Origin: Citrus sinensis
Lineage: Eukaryota > Streptophyta > Magnoliopsida > Sapindales > Rutaceae
Reading direction: 5' to 3'
DNA length: 64,000 bases
Assembly (NCBI RefSeq): GCF_022201045.2
Contig: NC_068557.1
Location: forward strand, 5,952,001 to 6,016,000
This document shows positions 26,860-37,371 of this stretch, piece by piece. Every line of letters starts with the position of its first letter. Within the stretch, counting starts at the first letter, position 1. The translations under genes were made by a program, and so were the position numbers. The notes under the pieces were generated by a model. That model was not told where the DNA came from, did not search any database, and worked only from the letters and a program-made list of their open reading frames with translations.

Positions 26860-27070
26860 AAGCCTTTAAATCAGCCATGGCGGCAGTAGAAACACGCTCC
26901 ATTTCGGAAATGGCGTCGTCAGAGATTTTGGACTCGGTTTCACTGACCTCGTAATCTTCAAGATCAGAGAAGCTCGCTCTGTCTCGGACTTCCCTACGTG
27001 GGCTGCCGGAAGAGCATCTGTTGGAGCCCGTTGCCTGGAAGTGTTGGTGCGACAGGCAGCCTGTCGCACC
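26860..27070 (-). other. Second coding-like stretch inside the Pack-MULE
   Basis: In a frame shifted from the GRAS fragment, the minus strand reads an acidic Ser-rich stretch (SFSDLEDYEVSETESK, ISDDAISEMERVSTAAMADL) to a TGA near the left inverted repeat. This may be the in-frame continuation of the captured exon, displaced by the palindromic insertion at 27046-27070, or a second captured gene. I do not recognise the family. Confidence 0.4.
27046..27070. repeat. Perfect 25-bp palindrome flanked by 11-bp direct repeats
   Basis: GGTGCGACAGGC, one base, then GCCTGTCGCACC form a perfect 12-bp stem. On either side lies AAGTGTTGGTG (27040-27050 and 27071-27081), overlapping the stem on the left. 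The arrangement adds 32 bp between two copies of the direct repeat and shifts the captured reading frame. Confidence 0.85.
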
Positions 27071-27074
27071 AAGT

Positions 27075-27540
27075 GTTGGTGGTTCTTTCTACCCCTTGAC
27101 CCTTCAGGCGAGTTCTCCCTCTCTTCCTTCTCCACCTTGACCACCACTCTGGAAGTGTCTTCCTTTTGTTCTGTAGAGAAACCGTAGCTTTCCAAATCAA
27201 TAATTAGTTGATTACCAGTAGGAAGGAACTTGCTAGCTTCCTCCATTCCTTTCTTGAACTGCAGGACAGACTCCCTATCAGTAAGCATGTTCTGAGCCAG
27301 AAACTCGTTCTCAGAACTCATCAACCCATTGCCAATAGTAGTCATGCTATCTGGTGGGTTGACAGAAAATTGCGAACTATGCTGCTGTGAATTGGACTTC
27401 GAATGGTAATCCTCAGGTAAAGGGTTTCGTAAAAAAGAGCCATTAAATTCTGCAGTATCACCAACCAACAGTGATTCGACAAAATCACTGGCGCCGCTAC
27501 TGGTGCTACTAACAGCACCAGAATCACTATTAATCCGACG
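27075..27540 (-). pseudogene. Captured GRAS (SCARECROW-like) N-terminal fragment
   Basis: The minus-strand frame encodes part of the N-terminal region typical of the SCL14/SCL33 branch of GRAS transcription regulators. It reads SDFVESLLVGDTAEFNGSF, then FKKGMEEASKFLPTGNQLI and IDLESYGF, then a charged stretch ending SRGRKNH. The conserved GRAS domain itself (leucine-heptad, VHIID) is absent. The fragment has no good start codon because a stop lies upstream of the RRRRINSDSG stretch near the element end. It lies inside the Pack-MULE at 26689-27725. It is a truncated, probably non-functional capture, though a chimeric transcript is possible. Confidence 0.75.
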
Positions 27541-27905
27541 CCGCCGACGATGGGAGGTTCTTCAGTTTGGGAGAGATGGGAGAAAGAGAGATTGTTGGGG
27601 GAGAGATGAGAGAGAGGGGTATTTTGGTCTCAAAGACTTATTTATGGCTAATGTTGATAGAAGTTTGTTTGGGGGGTTAAGATGGAAAAAGTCAAAATTT
27701 TTATGGCTATTGGTGTAAATTTCCCGATTTTAATTGGGGAAAATGATAATGAAATTGAATGCGGACAGAATGCTGCTATCAATACATTAGTCTTTAACCG
27801 GGCATGGAAAGTTAGGATTTGAATTTATATAAAAATGGGCTCATAAATGAAAATAAACCATTTTCACGCAATATATATATATATAGTATCTAGTTAAGTA
27901 ATAAT

Positions 27906-28371
27906 TGTCAAAAAGTAAGCGGCCCACCGCAAAGGAAAAAGGAAAAAAGAAAAGGAGTGGTGCCGCACCGTTCAGGTAAGAAAATAATAATAATAATAAA
28001 ATGTATAATTGATAAATAGTGCCTAAATTTTATCTATAAATAGAAACGAAAAGAAGGAGCAAAAATATTCTATTGTGAGAAGCAATTCCTACATTTAAGA
28101 GATCATAGAGTTTTGAAGACCTTAAATAATAAAGTTTTTACTTTAGTGATTTGAGAGATTTGATGTATTGTACTTTTAGAAAGTGAGTCAAAATATTACA
28201 ATATTTATAATTCTCATTTTACTAATAAAATATTTTTCTTGTATCTTTGCATGTGGACGTAGGCTGAAAGCCGAACCACGAAATTTTTAGTGTCCCTGTA
28301 TAATTTTGTGTCTCATTATTTTTTAATTTTACTTTAGTTACATGTTTGCTTCACCCATCAATTTCTCAACA
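27906..28371 (+). mobile_element. Solo LTR A (Copia-like) with TSD ATAAT
   Basis: Starts TGTCAAAAAG and ends CTCAACA, 466 bp, flanked by the 5-bp direct repeat ATAAT (27901-27905 and 28372-28376). Inside are a TATA-like TATAAATAGAAA and a U5-like GTGGACGTAGGCTGAAAGCC with CCGAACCACG, typical of plant Copia LTRs. No internal retroelement genes adjoin it, so it is a solo LTR left by LTR-LTR recombination. The same LTR with the same target duplication is at 36903-37371. Confidence 0.9.
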
Positions 28372-28376
28372 ATAAT

Positions 28377-30262
28377 TAAATTATTTTTTTTAATTAAGCA
28401 CAAGTATTTGAACAAAACCTTGACAAAATACAATAAAAATATATTCAAAACAACATGATTTTGCGTTCTTTTATTTTTTAAACATATAAAAACAGTGGTT
28501 TTAAGTGTGTTTTTATCACTTTTTTGTTAGAACTTAATTCAAACAATAGTGCTCCTTTTCTACTAGAACTATATATAGGCTCTTTCCCTGATATGAAATA
28601 TTTATTTTAATCTGGGAAAAAATGTAAAACAGTTATTTTTCATTTAATTTTTAATGAAATCTGAAAAAAATTTCATCATTAATTAAAATTTATGATTCCG
28701 TTATTTTTTCTCATGATTTTAAATTAATTATTATTAAAAATTATTAAATTAATAAATAATTAAAGGTATTCATGTCAGTTTTCAATTTAATTTTTCAATT
28801 AGTTATGTTTAAAAATTATTAAATTAATTAAACAATTAAAGGTATTCATGTCCTCAATATCAAACAACCATCAAAGGTGAAATGGTATGATCAATAAAAC
28901 AACTTGATAGTTAGAGTTTGGATGTATTTTAAAACAGTAAGAAGCTTCAATATTTCAGTCAAACAACAAAGCGGTTTTTGCTCTTTTTATCTTTTAATTT
29001 TAATGATACAGTTGTACTGTTCTTAGAATTATTTATTTTGTTTTTGTCAAGACCAACTGTAGTATTAGCTCTGTTTGTCCTAAATTATAGAGGTAGAGTG
29101 ACCCCAATATTGATTATGATTATCATTATAGCATTTTTGCCATTTTGGCTTTCTTAATTGTATACTGTCAATTATAGGAGAAATTCTAAAATATATCAAG
29201 GGTAACATAATCAATTAATGTATTTATGACGTGCGTAATTAAATTAATGATGAGTGGATCTTTCTTAATCGTATACTATCAATTATATAAGAAATTCTAA
29301 AATATATTAGAGATAATATAATTAACTAATGTATTTATAATGTGTAAACTTACATGGTAATATTTTAAAATAAACATATACGTATCATAACATCATTTTA
29401 TTGTTATATAGTTGATATGATACTTCCGTTATATTTTAAAATTTCTATAATTATATTACATTGGGTATTATTATCTAGAAGAACCCTTGTTCCTCAATTA
29501 TAACGGCGGCGTGGGGTTCAAGTTTCCATGGACACATTATATTTCTTGTGTATTTATGGAAATATATTTTTTTAACATGCAGAATTTTAGGTTGGATGGC
29601 AAAGTATATGTATTCTACCTAATAAGATTTGGATTTGTAATTTGTATGTATCTGTAGAAGATTACCAGCGGTTTACTAAGTTAATCAAAACTTTATTAAC
29701 TTACGTATGTATAGTACTAAGAAGTGGGAAACAATGGAGACGACTGAGTATCCCGAAGCATAAAAAAATCTTATGGTCCACGTGATAAACGTGTAGCAAT
29801 TTTTTTTTTTTTTTTCAACCTGGGAAGACAGGTGTAATAATCTTTAACGTGTGAAAAAGGGACCTTTGTGATTTGTGTTCTCTGAAAAGAGCTCAAACGT
29901 GCAAGTGCAAACAAAAGCTGAGATAATACCTTTTGCGTCAGCGAACCGCCATCTCACACTGAAGACAACAATCATCGTGCCGCATGAAAACGTCAATTTC
30001 AGGGTTTCGGATTATGAATGCAGAGCCTTGCATGAATATCAACCATTAAGAATACTCACCCATTTTCCTTTCGTCACATGCGAGACTTAATTTAATTAGG
30101 GCCCCTCAATTTACATTTTTTTTTTCTGATATTGCTTGAAAGAACCATCCAGGGCAGTGAAAATTACTATTATCCAGATTGAGTCTTTCTTTAAAAATGG
30201 CTGTGAATTAATGTGATGCTAAATTACTTTTCACACGTTGGTGTTTTTCAATTGATGGTCCG
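28377..30262. other. Upstream region of MYB copy A
   Basis: AT-rich sequence shared with copy B. It holds a duplicated motif GAAATTCTAAAATATAT near 29185 and 29291, and a G-box near the gene. A 71-codon open frame at 29875 is conserved in copy B, but this is expected because all DNA here is near-identical. No separate gene is supported. Confidence 0.5.
29779..29784. promoter_or_regulatory. G-box CACGTG upstream of MYB copy A
   Basis: A perfect CACGTG followed by ATAAACGTGT, giving a G-box plus a second ACGT core, about 560 bp upstream of the MYB start codon. The same motif occurs in copy B at 38790-38795. ACGT pairs often bind bZIP factors in abscisic-acid responses, but function here is inferred. 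Confidence 0.45.
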
Positions 30263-30272
30263 TATAAAAAGG
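30263..30272 (+). promoter_or_regulatory. TATA box of MYB copy A
   Basis: TATAAAAAGG lies 73 bp before the MYB start codon. This spacing places the transcript start near 30295 with a leader of roughly 50 bases. It is identical in copy B at 39275-39284. Confidence 0.7.
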
Positions 30273-30344
30273 ATTTGGAGGGCAAATTAAGATTTTCAAC
30301 ACATCCACAGAAGAGAGTAAAGAGTGGTGAGTGAGTTATCAAAA

Positions 30345-31304
30345 ATGGTGAGAGCCCCAACGTATGATGAAAAAGGAATGAAGAGAGGTGCATGGAGTAA
30401 AGAAGAAGATGATAAGTTAAGAGCTTATATTCTGAGATATGGCCACTGGAATTGGACTCAACTCCCCAAGTTTGCTGGTAATTAATTGATCACATTAATT
30501 AATAAAAATTGCTATCTAAAGTATCCGTATACATATGGGATCTTTATTTTTTGCTGTTGATGATTGTTGTTTAATTACAGGTCTATCAAGGAGTGGCAAG
30601 AGTTGCAGGCTGCGGTGGATGAACTACCTGAGGCCAGATATAAAACATGGGAACTACACCAAGGAAGAAGAGGATACTATCATCAAAACACGCCAACAAC
30701 ATGGCAATAAGTTCGTACTACTCTTCACATTCATCACTTGTTCAATTTTTTCATGAAAATTTTTAGTTGATGACCTTTGGCAATCAAATTGATCCTAGCA
30801 AGTGTGTAAAAATTACCCCAGAAACGGATGATTATTTTTATCAATCTGTTACTTTCAGGATTCGAACTCGAGCAGCCACCTAATGATTTTAATTATATCA
30901 ATACTTGCAGATGGGCTTTGATTGCAGCAAAACTACCGGGAAGAACAGATAACGAAATAAAAAACTATTGGCACACCCACTTGAAGAAGAAGATCGATAA
31001 GAAGACAGATTCAGCTGATCAAGAGCATGAAGAAACCTCACAGAGTGATCAAGCAGAAAGGCAAGAAATTAATCTGGCTGCATCAACATCGAGCTCTGAT
31101 CATCATCGTCATGCAGTTGGATCTCCCGTTAATAGTCTGTGTGAAGATATCAGTACTAGAGATTTTTGGACACAACCGTTCGTATCAGATAGCGAAAATG
31201 ATTATTACTCTCTGTCCAGTGATTCGTGCTATGAGTATACCATAGACATATTCGACCCGGTGATGCAAGAACTGCAAGCGTTCGATGTTGATTTTTCCTC
31301 CTGA
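30345..31304 (+). CDS. R2R3-MYB transcription factor, copy A
   Basis: Three exons (30345-30477, 30581-30710, 30911-31304) join in frame to give 218 residues. The R2 repeat (about 14-64) and R3 repeat (about 67-115) carry the expected tryptophans W17, W37, W57, W89 and W108. R3 has Tyr70 in place of the first tryptophan, where plants usually have a hydrophobic or aromatic residue. Diagnostic pieces are [20 protein letters not shown] and [20 protein letters not shown]. The intron positions match the standard plant R2R3 pattern. The acidic, Ser-rich tail (about 120-218) ends QAFDVDFSS and may be an activation region. The N-terminus is divergent ([11 protein letters not shown] rather than MGRAPCC). 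It resembles the stress-related MYB13/14/15-like group, but the subgroup is uncertain. Copy B at 39357 is nearly identical. Confidence 0.93.
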
Positions 31305-31865
31305 TGATGATGCTAGCAGCTGGCTACTAGATAGCCACATGTCAATTTGTACCCCCTTTTTTCTGTTCTGATAATTAATTAGGCGTAGCAATTTAAATTA
31401 TCGAGCAATGTAAATTATCCTGTAATGATAATTATCACATGAGATAAATTATAGTTTATCAATCTTTATTGCATGCGTTTTATTCCTCTAGCTAGCTTTT
31501 CGAACTGCCAACGTTAAACTTTTGCTCTATTTCAGTTTATCATATGCCAAAAACTTTTTTGGATTTTATGATATTGAAGATCATTTAAAACAAAAATTAA
31601 ATGACAGCCTTTATGTTAAAGTCATAGTACATTTGTCTCTTCAGTGATATGAAAGTACGCAAAATATGGCACTTATCAAGCACATCCGTTCATGTCCTTC
31701 CAAAGTGGGATTTCTTATTAATTACTGAAGTCGTTGCACGTGTCCTAATGCATTTTCCATCTGTTACCACCCTGGCCGATAGAAGCTTATATTTAATTTG
31801 TACATTTCCACTTAAATGATAAGACTGATTGATAAAATGTAATAATAGATATTTTAATTAAGATT
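31305..31865. other. 3' flank of MYB copy A
   Basis: Likely 3' untranslated and terminator region. It aligns with 40314-40850 but with many more substitutions and small indels than the coding part. No other gene is seen. Confidence 0.5.
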
Positions 31866-33095
31866 TTATTTATGAGAATGTGATTGTAATAATTTTTTAC
31901 ATAGTGAATATTTTTTCTTTGATTGTCTGCTAACAACGACGGTAGTTTTTCTCTAGATTTAGAGTTTTCCAATATATTTTAATTATTCTTCATTTAATTT
32001 TTCTAATTATTTGTTGTTTGACAAATTACTTGGAGTGATTTTCAGAGAAATCTCAATTTTCTAAAAGTAGTATTAGAGCTGATAGTTCGTACTTGGGGTA
32101 TACTATACTATTCACATATACAGTATTGTTTATGTATACGATATAGTTTAAGTATATGGTGAAGCCGATCTGAATGGTGCGCAGTGAAAAGCAAGGTCAA
32201 AGTGGAGGGCATATATATCAACAACTGGTATTTTTCAAATTTGGTGGGGTTTAATGTTGTTGAAAAAGAAAATTAATGGGAGAATGATTATTTGGGTTAT
32301 GGACAATTCAAAGTGTATCCAATTTGGTTTGCACAAGGATTTGTAGGTGTGGAAATTTTGGCACCTTAAGGAAACTGTCAAAGGAGAAATGAAGTAGGGT
32401 CAGCAAATGGCTCTAGATATGATATTGATAGCATTGCTAGTAAGTCTCTCGTCATCGTAAGAGACGATGGTCCCTTATTAAATAGACGATGATGACATTC
32501 TCATGGTATGTCGCTAGCGCCATGAAAGGGAATGTGTTACTGCTAGTGAGTCCACAAGATTTGCACACAAGGCATGGTTGGCATTAATGCAGGGTATTTT
32601 GTGGAATTTATGTCGATGGCTGACAAACTTCTAGGAAAGCCAACATGGAAGTTGCACCAATTTTAGCGAGAGATTTTCACAAGTGTTGATGTAAAATTCT
32701 TGGAATTAGTAATTGAGAAACATTCTTAAGCATGTAGATATACTATAGGAGCATTTGGCTCTTCAATATAGATATTACGGGTTTGCTTTGTTGATAAATA
32801 TTTTTTCGGATCATGTATTTGGGGTTTGGGTGAGAGAAAATTATTTATGAGAATGTGTTTGTAAAAATTTTTCATATAGCGAATATTTTTTCTCTGGTTG
32901 TCTTCTAATAACCGTGATTTTTCTCTAGATTTATAATTTTTCACGTAAATATTGTATTGTGTGATTAGTGTATTCTCTATTTAGTTTTTCTATTTATTGT
33001 TGCATGACAAATTGCTTGGAATGATTTTCGGAGAAATCTCAATTGCTATGGCTGAGCCTCAGCCAAAGATTGATTTACCATGGGTTGATTTAGAT
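31866..33095 (+). mobile_element. LTR-retrotransposon remnant with direct repeat
   Basis: Two related direct repeats (about 31866-32058 and 32841-33046) share TTTATGAGAATGTG, TTTCTCTAGATTTA and GAGAAATCTCAATT. After the first is TATTAGAGCTGATAG, resembling a degraded tRNA-Met primer-binding site (usual core TATCAGAGC). After the second, an open stretch reads MAEPQPKIDLPWVDLDE, like the start of a gag protein. The order is not that of an intact element, so this is a rearranged fragment. A relic of the same gag-start DNA recurs at about 34313. Confidence 0.5.
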
Positions 33096-33106
33096 GAAAA
33101 AAAAAA

Positions 33107-34289
33107 GAGAAATTATCCACCGACCACCTGTTTTTTCTAAGTTTTTTAAAAAATACACATATCTTGATTTTTTTTGGATAAGTTCCACCTAAACTTACAT
33201 TTTCTTACACTCATCCACTCCCGTGTTCACACTGTTAAAACATTGTTGATGTCATAGGGATAAATTTTTCTTTTGACCCCGCAAAAAAACGACATCGTTT
33301 TTTAGCTTCTTCCTACCTCTCGAAATGCTTTGTTTCAACACAATTAAATTCTTTGTTTCATAATTAATTAAAAAAATTCTCTGTTTCATAATCATTTGTA
33401 GAGATCAAAGAAAGTAAATGCATCGAGATGGGGAATCAATGGCAATAATCGTTTTAATTTGGATAATTATCATGTGTAGCCAAAATTTAATCAATAATCG
33501 TTTTAATTTCTAGAATAAACCATGTGGAGATGTCGTGATTTTGTTACAGTGGTTTTTTAGCTTGTTCAAAGTCAACCTGGATTCTTCATTTTCCTTGGAA
33601 TAGACCTGCGCTTTTATATTGTTGTGTGTAATAAATTCAACGTTCTTACCTTTATTTGCAATTAGATTGGTGCCACCATTTTCTTCGCATTACATTACAT
33701 CATTACCATGCCAAGAAAGAGCAATATCCTCAAAACCGTTTGCAACGATAGCATGCCCCGCAACCATTATTATCCACCGCTTTCAGTCCACCATACACAT
33801 TTTAGTAGTAATCTCCATCGAAACTTCAACATGCAACACTATTTTCCCAGATTCCCCAGTCCAACAACATCTCATTTTCCTTTCTTCAATATGCACCCAA
33901 CCTCTCACCAATCTCCTTCACTTTCTTTGCTGCTAATAGCTTGATCTCAATCAATGATCGTGCCACCAGCAGCTTGAGCCTGAAGATCGACCATCCATTA
34001 CCGATTTGCTGCGGCTAGCCGCAACTTCTTCAGTCATTGGATTGAGTTTGGGATTAGATTTTGGCCAGCCACGACTTTTTTTTTATATATTTATTTAGGA
34101 CAATATTATAATTTTATATTTGGGGTAAAATAGTCATTTGATCAATTTTCCGTTAGTTTTTTTAACCGTGTGCAGACGGAGGTAGATGGGTGCAAGAAAA
34201 TGTTACTTTAAGCGGAATTCAGTCAAAAAAACTAGGACGTGTATTTTTAAAAAAGGTGGAAAAAACAGGTGGTTGGTGGATAATTTCCC
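33107..34289. mobile_element. MULE-like element with long inverted ends
   Basis: GAGAAATTATCCACC at the left and, in reverse complement, GGGAAATTATCCACC at the right begin inverted repeats of about 130 bp. Both contain ACCACCTGTTTTTT, AAATACAC, ACATTTTCTT and CACACTGTTAAA-like motifs. The length is about 1183 bp. The interior (33500-34080) is less AT-rich and may be captured sequence, but I recognise no protein. The target duplication is unclear because the flanks are A-runs (AAAAAAAAA against AAAAACAAT). Confidence 0.65.
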
Positions 34290-34349
34290 AAAAACAATTG
34301 TAGAACAAGTGTTGAGCCTCAACCAAAGATTGATTTACCATGATTAAAA

Positions 34350-35250
34350 GAAAAGTATAAGATGTGTTTGGCACATTGTATTGTATTATATTGTATTGCA
34401 TTATTTTAATACTGGTGTATTGTATTATGTTGTATTGCATTATCATTGTATTATAACAATGCTGTACAATGTTTGGTGCTGCACTGTATTGTATTAATTT
34501 TTAATTAGACTATATTTGGTGTTGCATTGTATTGTATTAATTTTTTGTGCTTAATTAAATTAAATAATTTGAAAATAATATTTATTAATACTTAAAAAAT
34601 AATAAATATAGAAATCTTAAATCATAGAAATTTAACAATTTTTTTAGTAAATGTTAAAAATTAATGATTAAATTTCTAAAATTTGTATTATAATTATAAT
34701 AAAATTTAATATTATATGTAAATAATAAATTTAGATTATAATTAATATTATAATTGTTAATATAAATTAATAAATTATTATTCAATAATATTAAATTATA
34801 TTTTAATTTATAATATATTATTATTTTTACATTTTAAATATTAATAAATTTATAATTTAATATATATAATTATAAATATTTAAATTTGAATAATATTAAT
34901 TTTAAAATTAATATTAATGTAAATAATATTGTAATATTAATATATTATTTTTATATGAATCATTAATAAATAAAATAATATCATCATACAATTTATTTTT
35001 ATATTTTATTCATTATATTAGTATTTAATAATAAAATAATTTATTTTTATAATATTTCAATAAAATAAATTTGCCTCAATTGAGGTAAAAAGCTGCCGCA
35101 TTACGCAAACCCGAGGGAAATGCCTCATTATGGTGCATTATAATGCAGCATAATGAGGTCTCAAATTTTGCCAAACATCTCCTTAGTAATAAATTAATGT
35201 GAATAGTATTATAATACCACACAATCTCATGCACCAAACACGCCCATAAT
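34350..35250. mobile_element. Large AT-rich MITE-like element
   Basis: The left GATGTGTTTGGCACATTG and the right end (reverse complement GGCGTGTTTGGTGCATGAG) are inverted. TATTGTATTGCATTAT-type repeats follow at the left and CATTATAATGCAGCATAATG near the right. The interior is extremely AT-rich and non-coding. GTGTTTGG termini are common in PIF/Harbinger and related MITEs. The exact boundaries and target duplication are uncertain (possibly ATA). Confidence 0.5.
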
Positions 35251-35271
35251 GTATTTCAGTGCTATTATAAG

Positions 35272-36070
35272 GGAAGAACCTGTAAAATTAGGCATGTTCG
35301 AGGAATACAAATATACCTTTATTATTAAAATTAGATATAGAAGATAAAATTAATAGAATAAGATCCAATGATAGGCCCACGATTGGATATGTTCAAAATA
35401 ATGATAAAAGCTCATTTTTAAAAAGGGATAGACAGTTTAGTGAATTTAGTTGTACTAGATAATATAGAATAAAAGATAAAAAAACATGCACTCCTTCCAA
35501 TAATACAAGGAAACCTAAATTATAAAAAATGAATATTTAAGATATACCTCAAATATTCTATAAGTCTTAGGGACAAACATAAATAAGACATTAATCCTAT
35601 GTCATGATTTTAAATGCTTTGATATATTGTGTAATGGATCTTATCCATATAGCATAACATACACCATAGAATGTGCACTGGCAAATTCGGCCAACAGTGA
35701 AATACTTCCCAATAAAGATTTTAATGAAATTGATAAACTATTTAATAAAGTTGAAAAGATACAATATCTTGAGATTTTGAGAGAACTTGATTTACCAGAA
35801 GAATGGGAAATAGATCTAAGTAATCAACCTACGTTGATCAGAGGAAATACTACCAAATATATAGATTATACTCCAGAAGGAATAATCATTATAGGAAATA
35901 GGAGTCATTATCTATGCCCAAAAGAGAACCAGAATTAAGTAAAATGCAAAGTTTTACTAGATGTATTCATCTTGTGATACCACCATCACATGAAATACTT
36001 ACAACAGTTAAAAAAAAAAATCAAAATCTAAAAATTAAGATTGAATATAATAATAGAAAGTCATGAGACT
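35272..36070 (+). pseudogene. Degraded endogenous pararetrovirus-like fragment 1
   Basis: Plus-strand frames with several stops encode stretches resembling the 5' part (movement-protein region) of a caulimovirid polyprotein. The best open part is 35627-35938, with NKVEKIQYLEILRELDLPEE and IDYTPEGIIIIGNRSHY. A short frame follows from about 35913. Stops and frame changes at several points show that it is not functional. It ends abruptly at about 36082, where the second MYB block starts. The family call rests on general resemblance and was not checked against a database. An alternative is an unusual LTR-element gag. Confidence 0.5.
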
Positions 36071-36902
36071 TTTGCTATCCTTAATAATAATTTTAACAAA
36101 AATCTTAAAGATATTGTATGTTCTCCATCGTATAAATATGAAATTAATTTAATGTAATTTCCAAACTATAGAAATTACTATTTACTAAATATTTTAGTAC
36201 TGTAATTTTTAACTTATAAACTTACAGTTGCTCAACTTTAGTATCAACCATAACCTAATTTAAGTGATTTTGATAACCTAAATTTTAATTTTGATTTTGG
36301 AGGCGACAAAATAAAAGGTACCAAATTTGAAGCGACCATAATATAAGTGCAAGTTTGAAAGGGCCAAGACCTACCATTTATAATTGCATAAATTTGGGTC
36401 ACTACCCTGATCTTCCATGAATGTTCCAAACCGCACCGCATTGAAAAAACAATGTATCGCATGCTAAAGCCACAAGCTGTTAATACAAGTATTTGCATGC
36501 TTTCATTAAACTAATACTATAACTTTTTTTATTATTTAATTCATTTAAAAAGTAGAATTGAGAAAATCTAAATTAATTTTTTAACCGTTTATTAGCTAAG
36601 TTAGCAGCTCCTAGCTAAAATTCAAACTCAAATCACCAATATGAAAAAAGCTGCTTCATTGCGGCGGGGTATAATTAGCTATATTGGCCCATTTGAAAAG
36701 TTGGATGTTGATGGCTTGTACACGGAATGATTTTAATTGGGAAAAATGAAAATGAAATTGATGCGGACAGAATGCTATTAGAAATACATTAGTCTTTGAT
36801 CAGGCATGGAAGTTCGGATTCGAATTTAAAGAAAAATGGGCTCATAAATGAAAATAAACCATTTTCACGCAATATATATATATTATCTAGTTAAGTAATA
36901 AT

Positions 36903-37371
36903 TGTCAAAAAGTAAGCGGCCCACCGCAAAGGAAAAAGGAAAAAAAACAAAGAGTGGTGCCGCACCGTTCAGGTAAGAAAATAATAATAATAATAATAAA
37001 ATGTATAATTGATAAATAGTGCCTAAATTTTATCTATAAATAGAAACGGAAAGAAGGAGCAAAAATATTCCATTGTGAGAAGCAATTCCTACATTTAGGA
37101 GAGCAGAGAGTTTTGAAGACCTTAAATAATAAAGCTTTTATTTTAGTGATTTGAGAGATTAGATGTATTGTGCTTTTGGAAAGTGAGCCACAATATTACA
37201 ATACTTATAATTCTCATTTCACTAATAACATATTTTTCTTGTATCTTCGCACGTAGACGTAGACTAAAAGTCGAACCACGTAATTTTTAGTGTCCCTGTG
37301 TAATTTTGTGTCTCATTATTTTTCAATTTCACTTTAGTTACGTGTTTGCTTCACCCATCAATTTCCCAACA
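36903..37371 (+). mobile_element. Solo LTR B (Copia-like) with TSD ATAAT
   Basis: TGTCAAAAAG...CCCAACA, 469 bp, with ATAAT on both sides (36898-36902 and 37372-37376). It occupies the same position and shares the target duplication with solo LTR A, so one insertion was copied with the block. Substitutions between the two LTRs therefore date the block duplication and not the insertion. Confidence 0.9.

Larger units (their letters stand above)
26689..27725. mobile_element. Pack-MULE with 9-bp TSD GATTTTAAT
   Basis: A 1037-bp element with terminal inverted repeats of about 124 bp (26689-26812 and 27602-27725). Both ends read GGGAAATTTACACCAATAGC inward, with only scattered mismatches after that. 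The 9-bp direct repeat GATTTTAAT flanks it at 26680-26688 and 27726-27734. The interior carries host gene sequence (GRAS-like fragment, minus strand) and no transposase, which defines a Pack-MULE. The duplicated block at 36082-40850 has a single GATTTTAAT and no insert near 36732, so the element arrived after the duplication. Confidence 0.95.
26026..31855 (+). repeat. Segmental duplication, left copy (MYB block A)
   Basis: This block aligns in the same orientation with 36082-40850. It includes an AT-rich MITE-like segment, an insertion site filled here by a Pack-MULE, a solo LTR, about 2 kb of intergenic DNA and a MYB gene. The match starts abruptly near TAATAATAATTTT. Divergence is moderate at the left, very low from about 28400 through MYB exon 3, and higher again beyond the stop codon, where it fades near 31855. 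Confidence 0.92.

Noticed and set aside
29875..30090. 71-codon frame conserved upstream of both MYB copies
   Set aside because: All sequence here is nearly identical between copies, so conservation is not evidence of coding. It overlaps the promoter region.
33619..33944. Overlapping frames inside the MULE-like element
   Set aside because: Two overlapping frames of 105 and 78 codons are both repetitive and lack a known domain, so I called only possible captured DNA.
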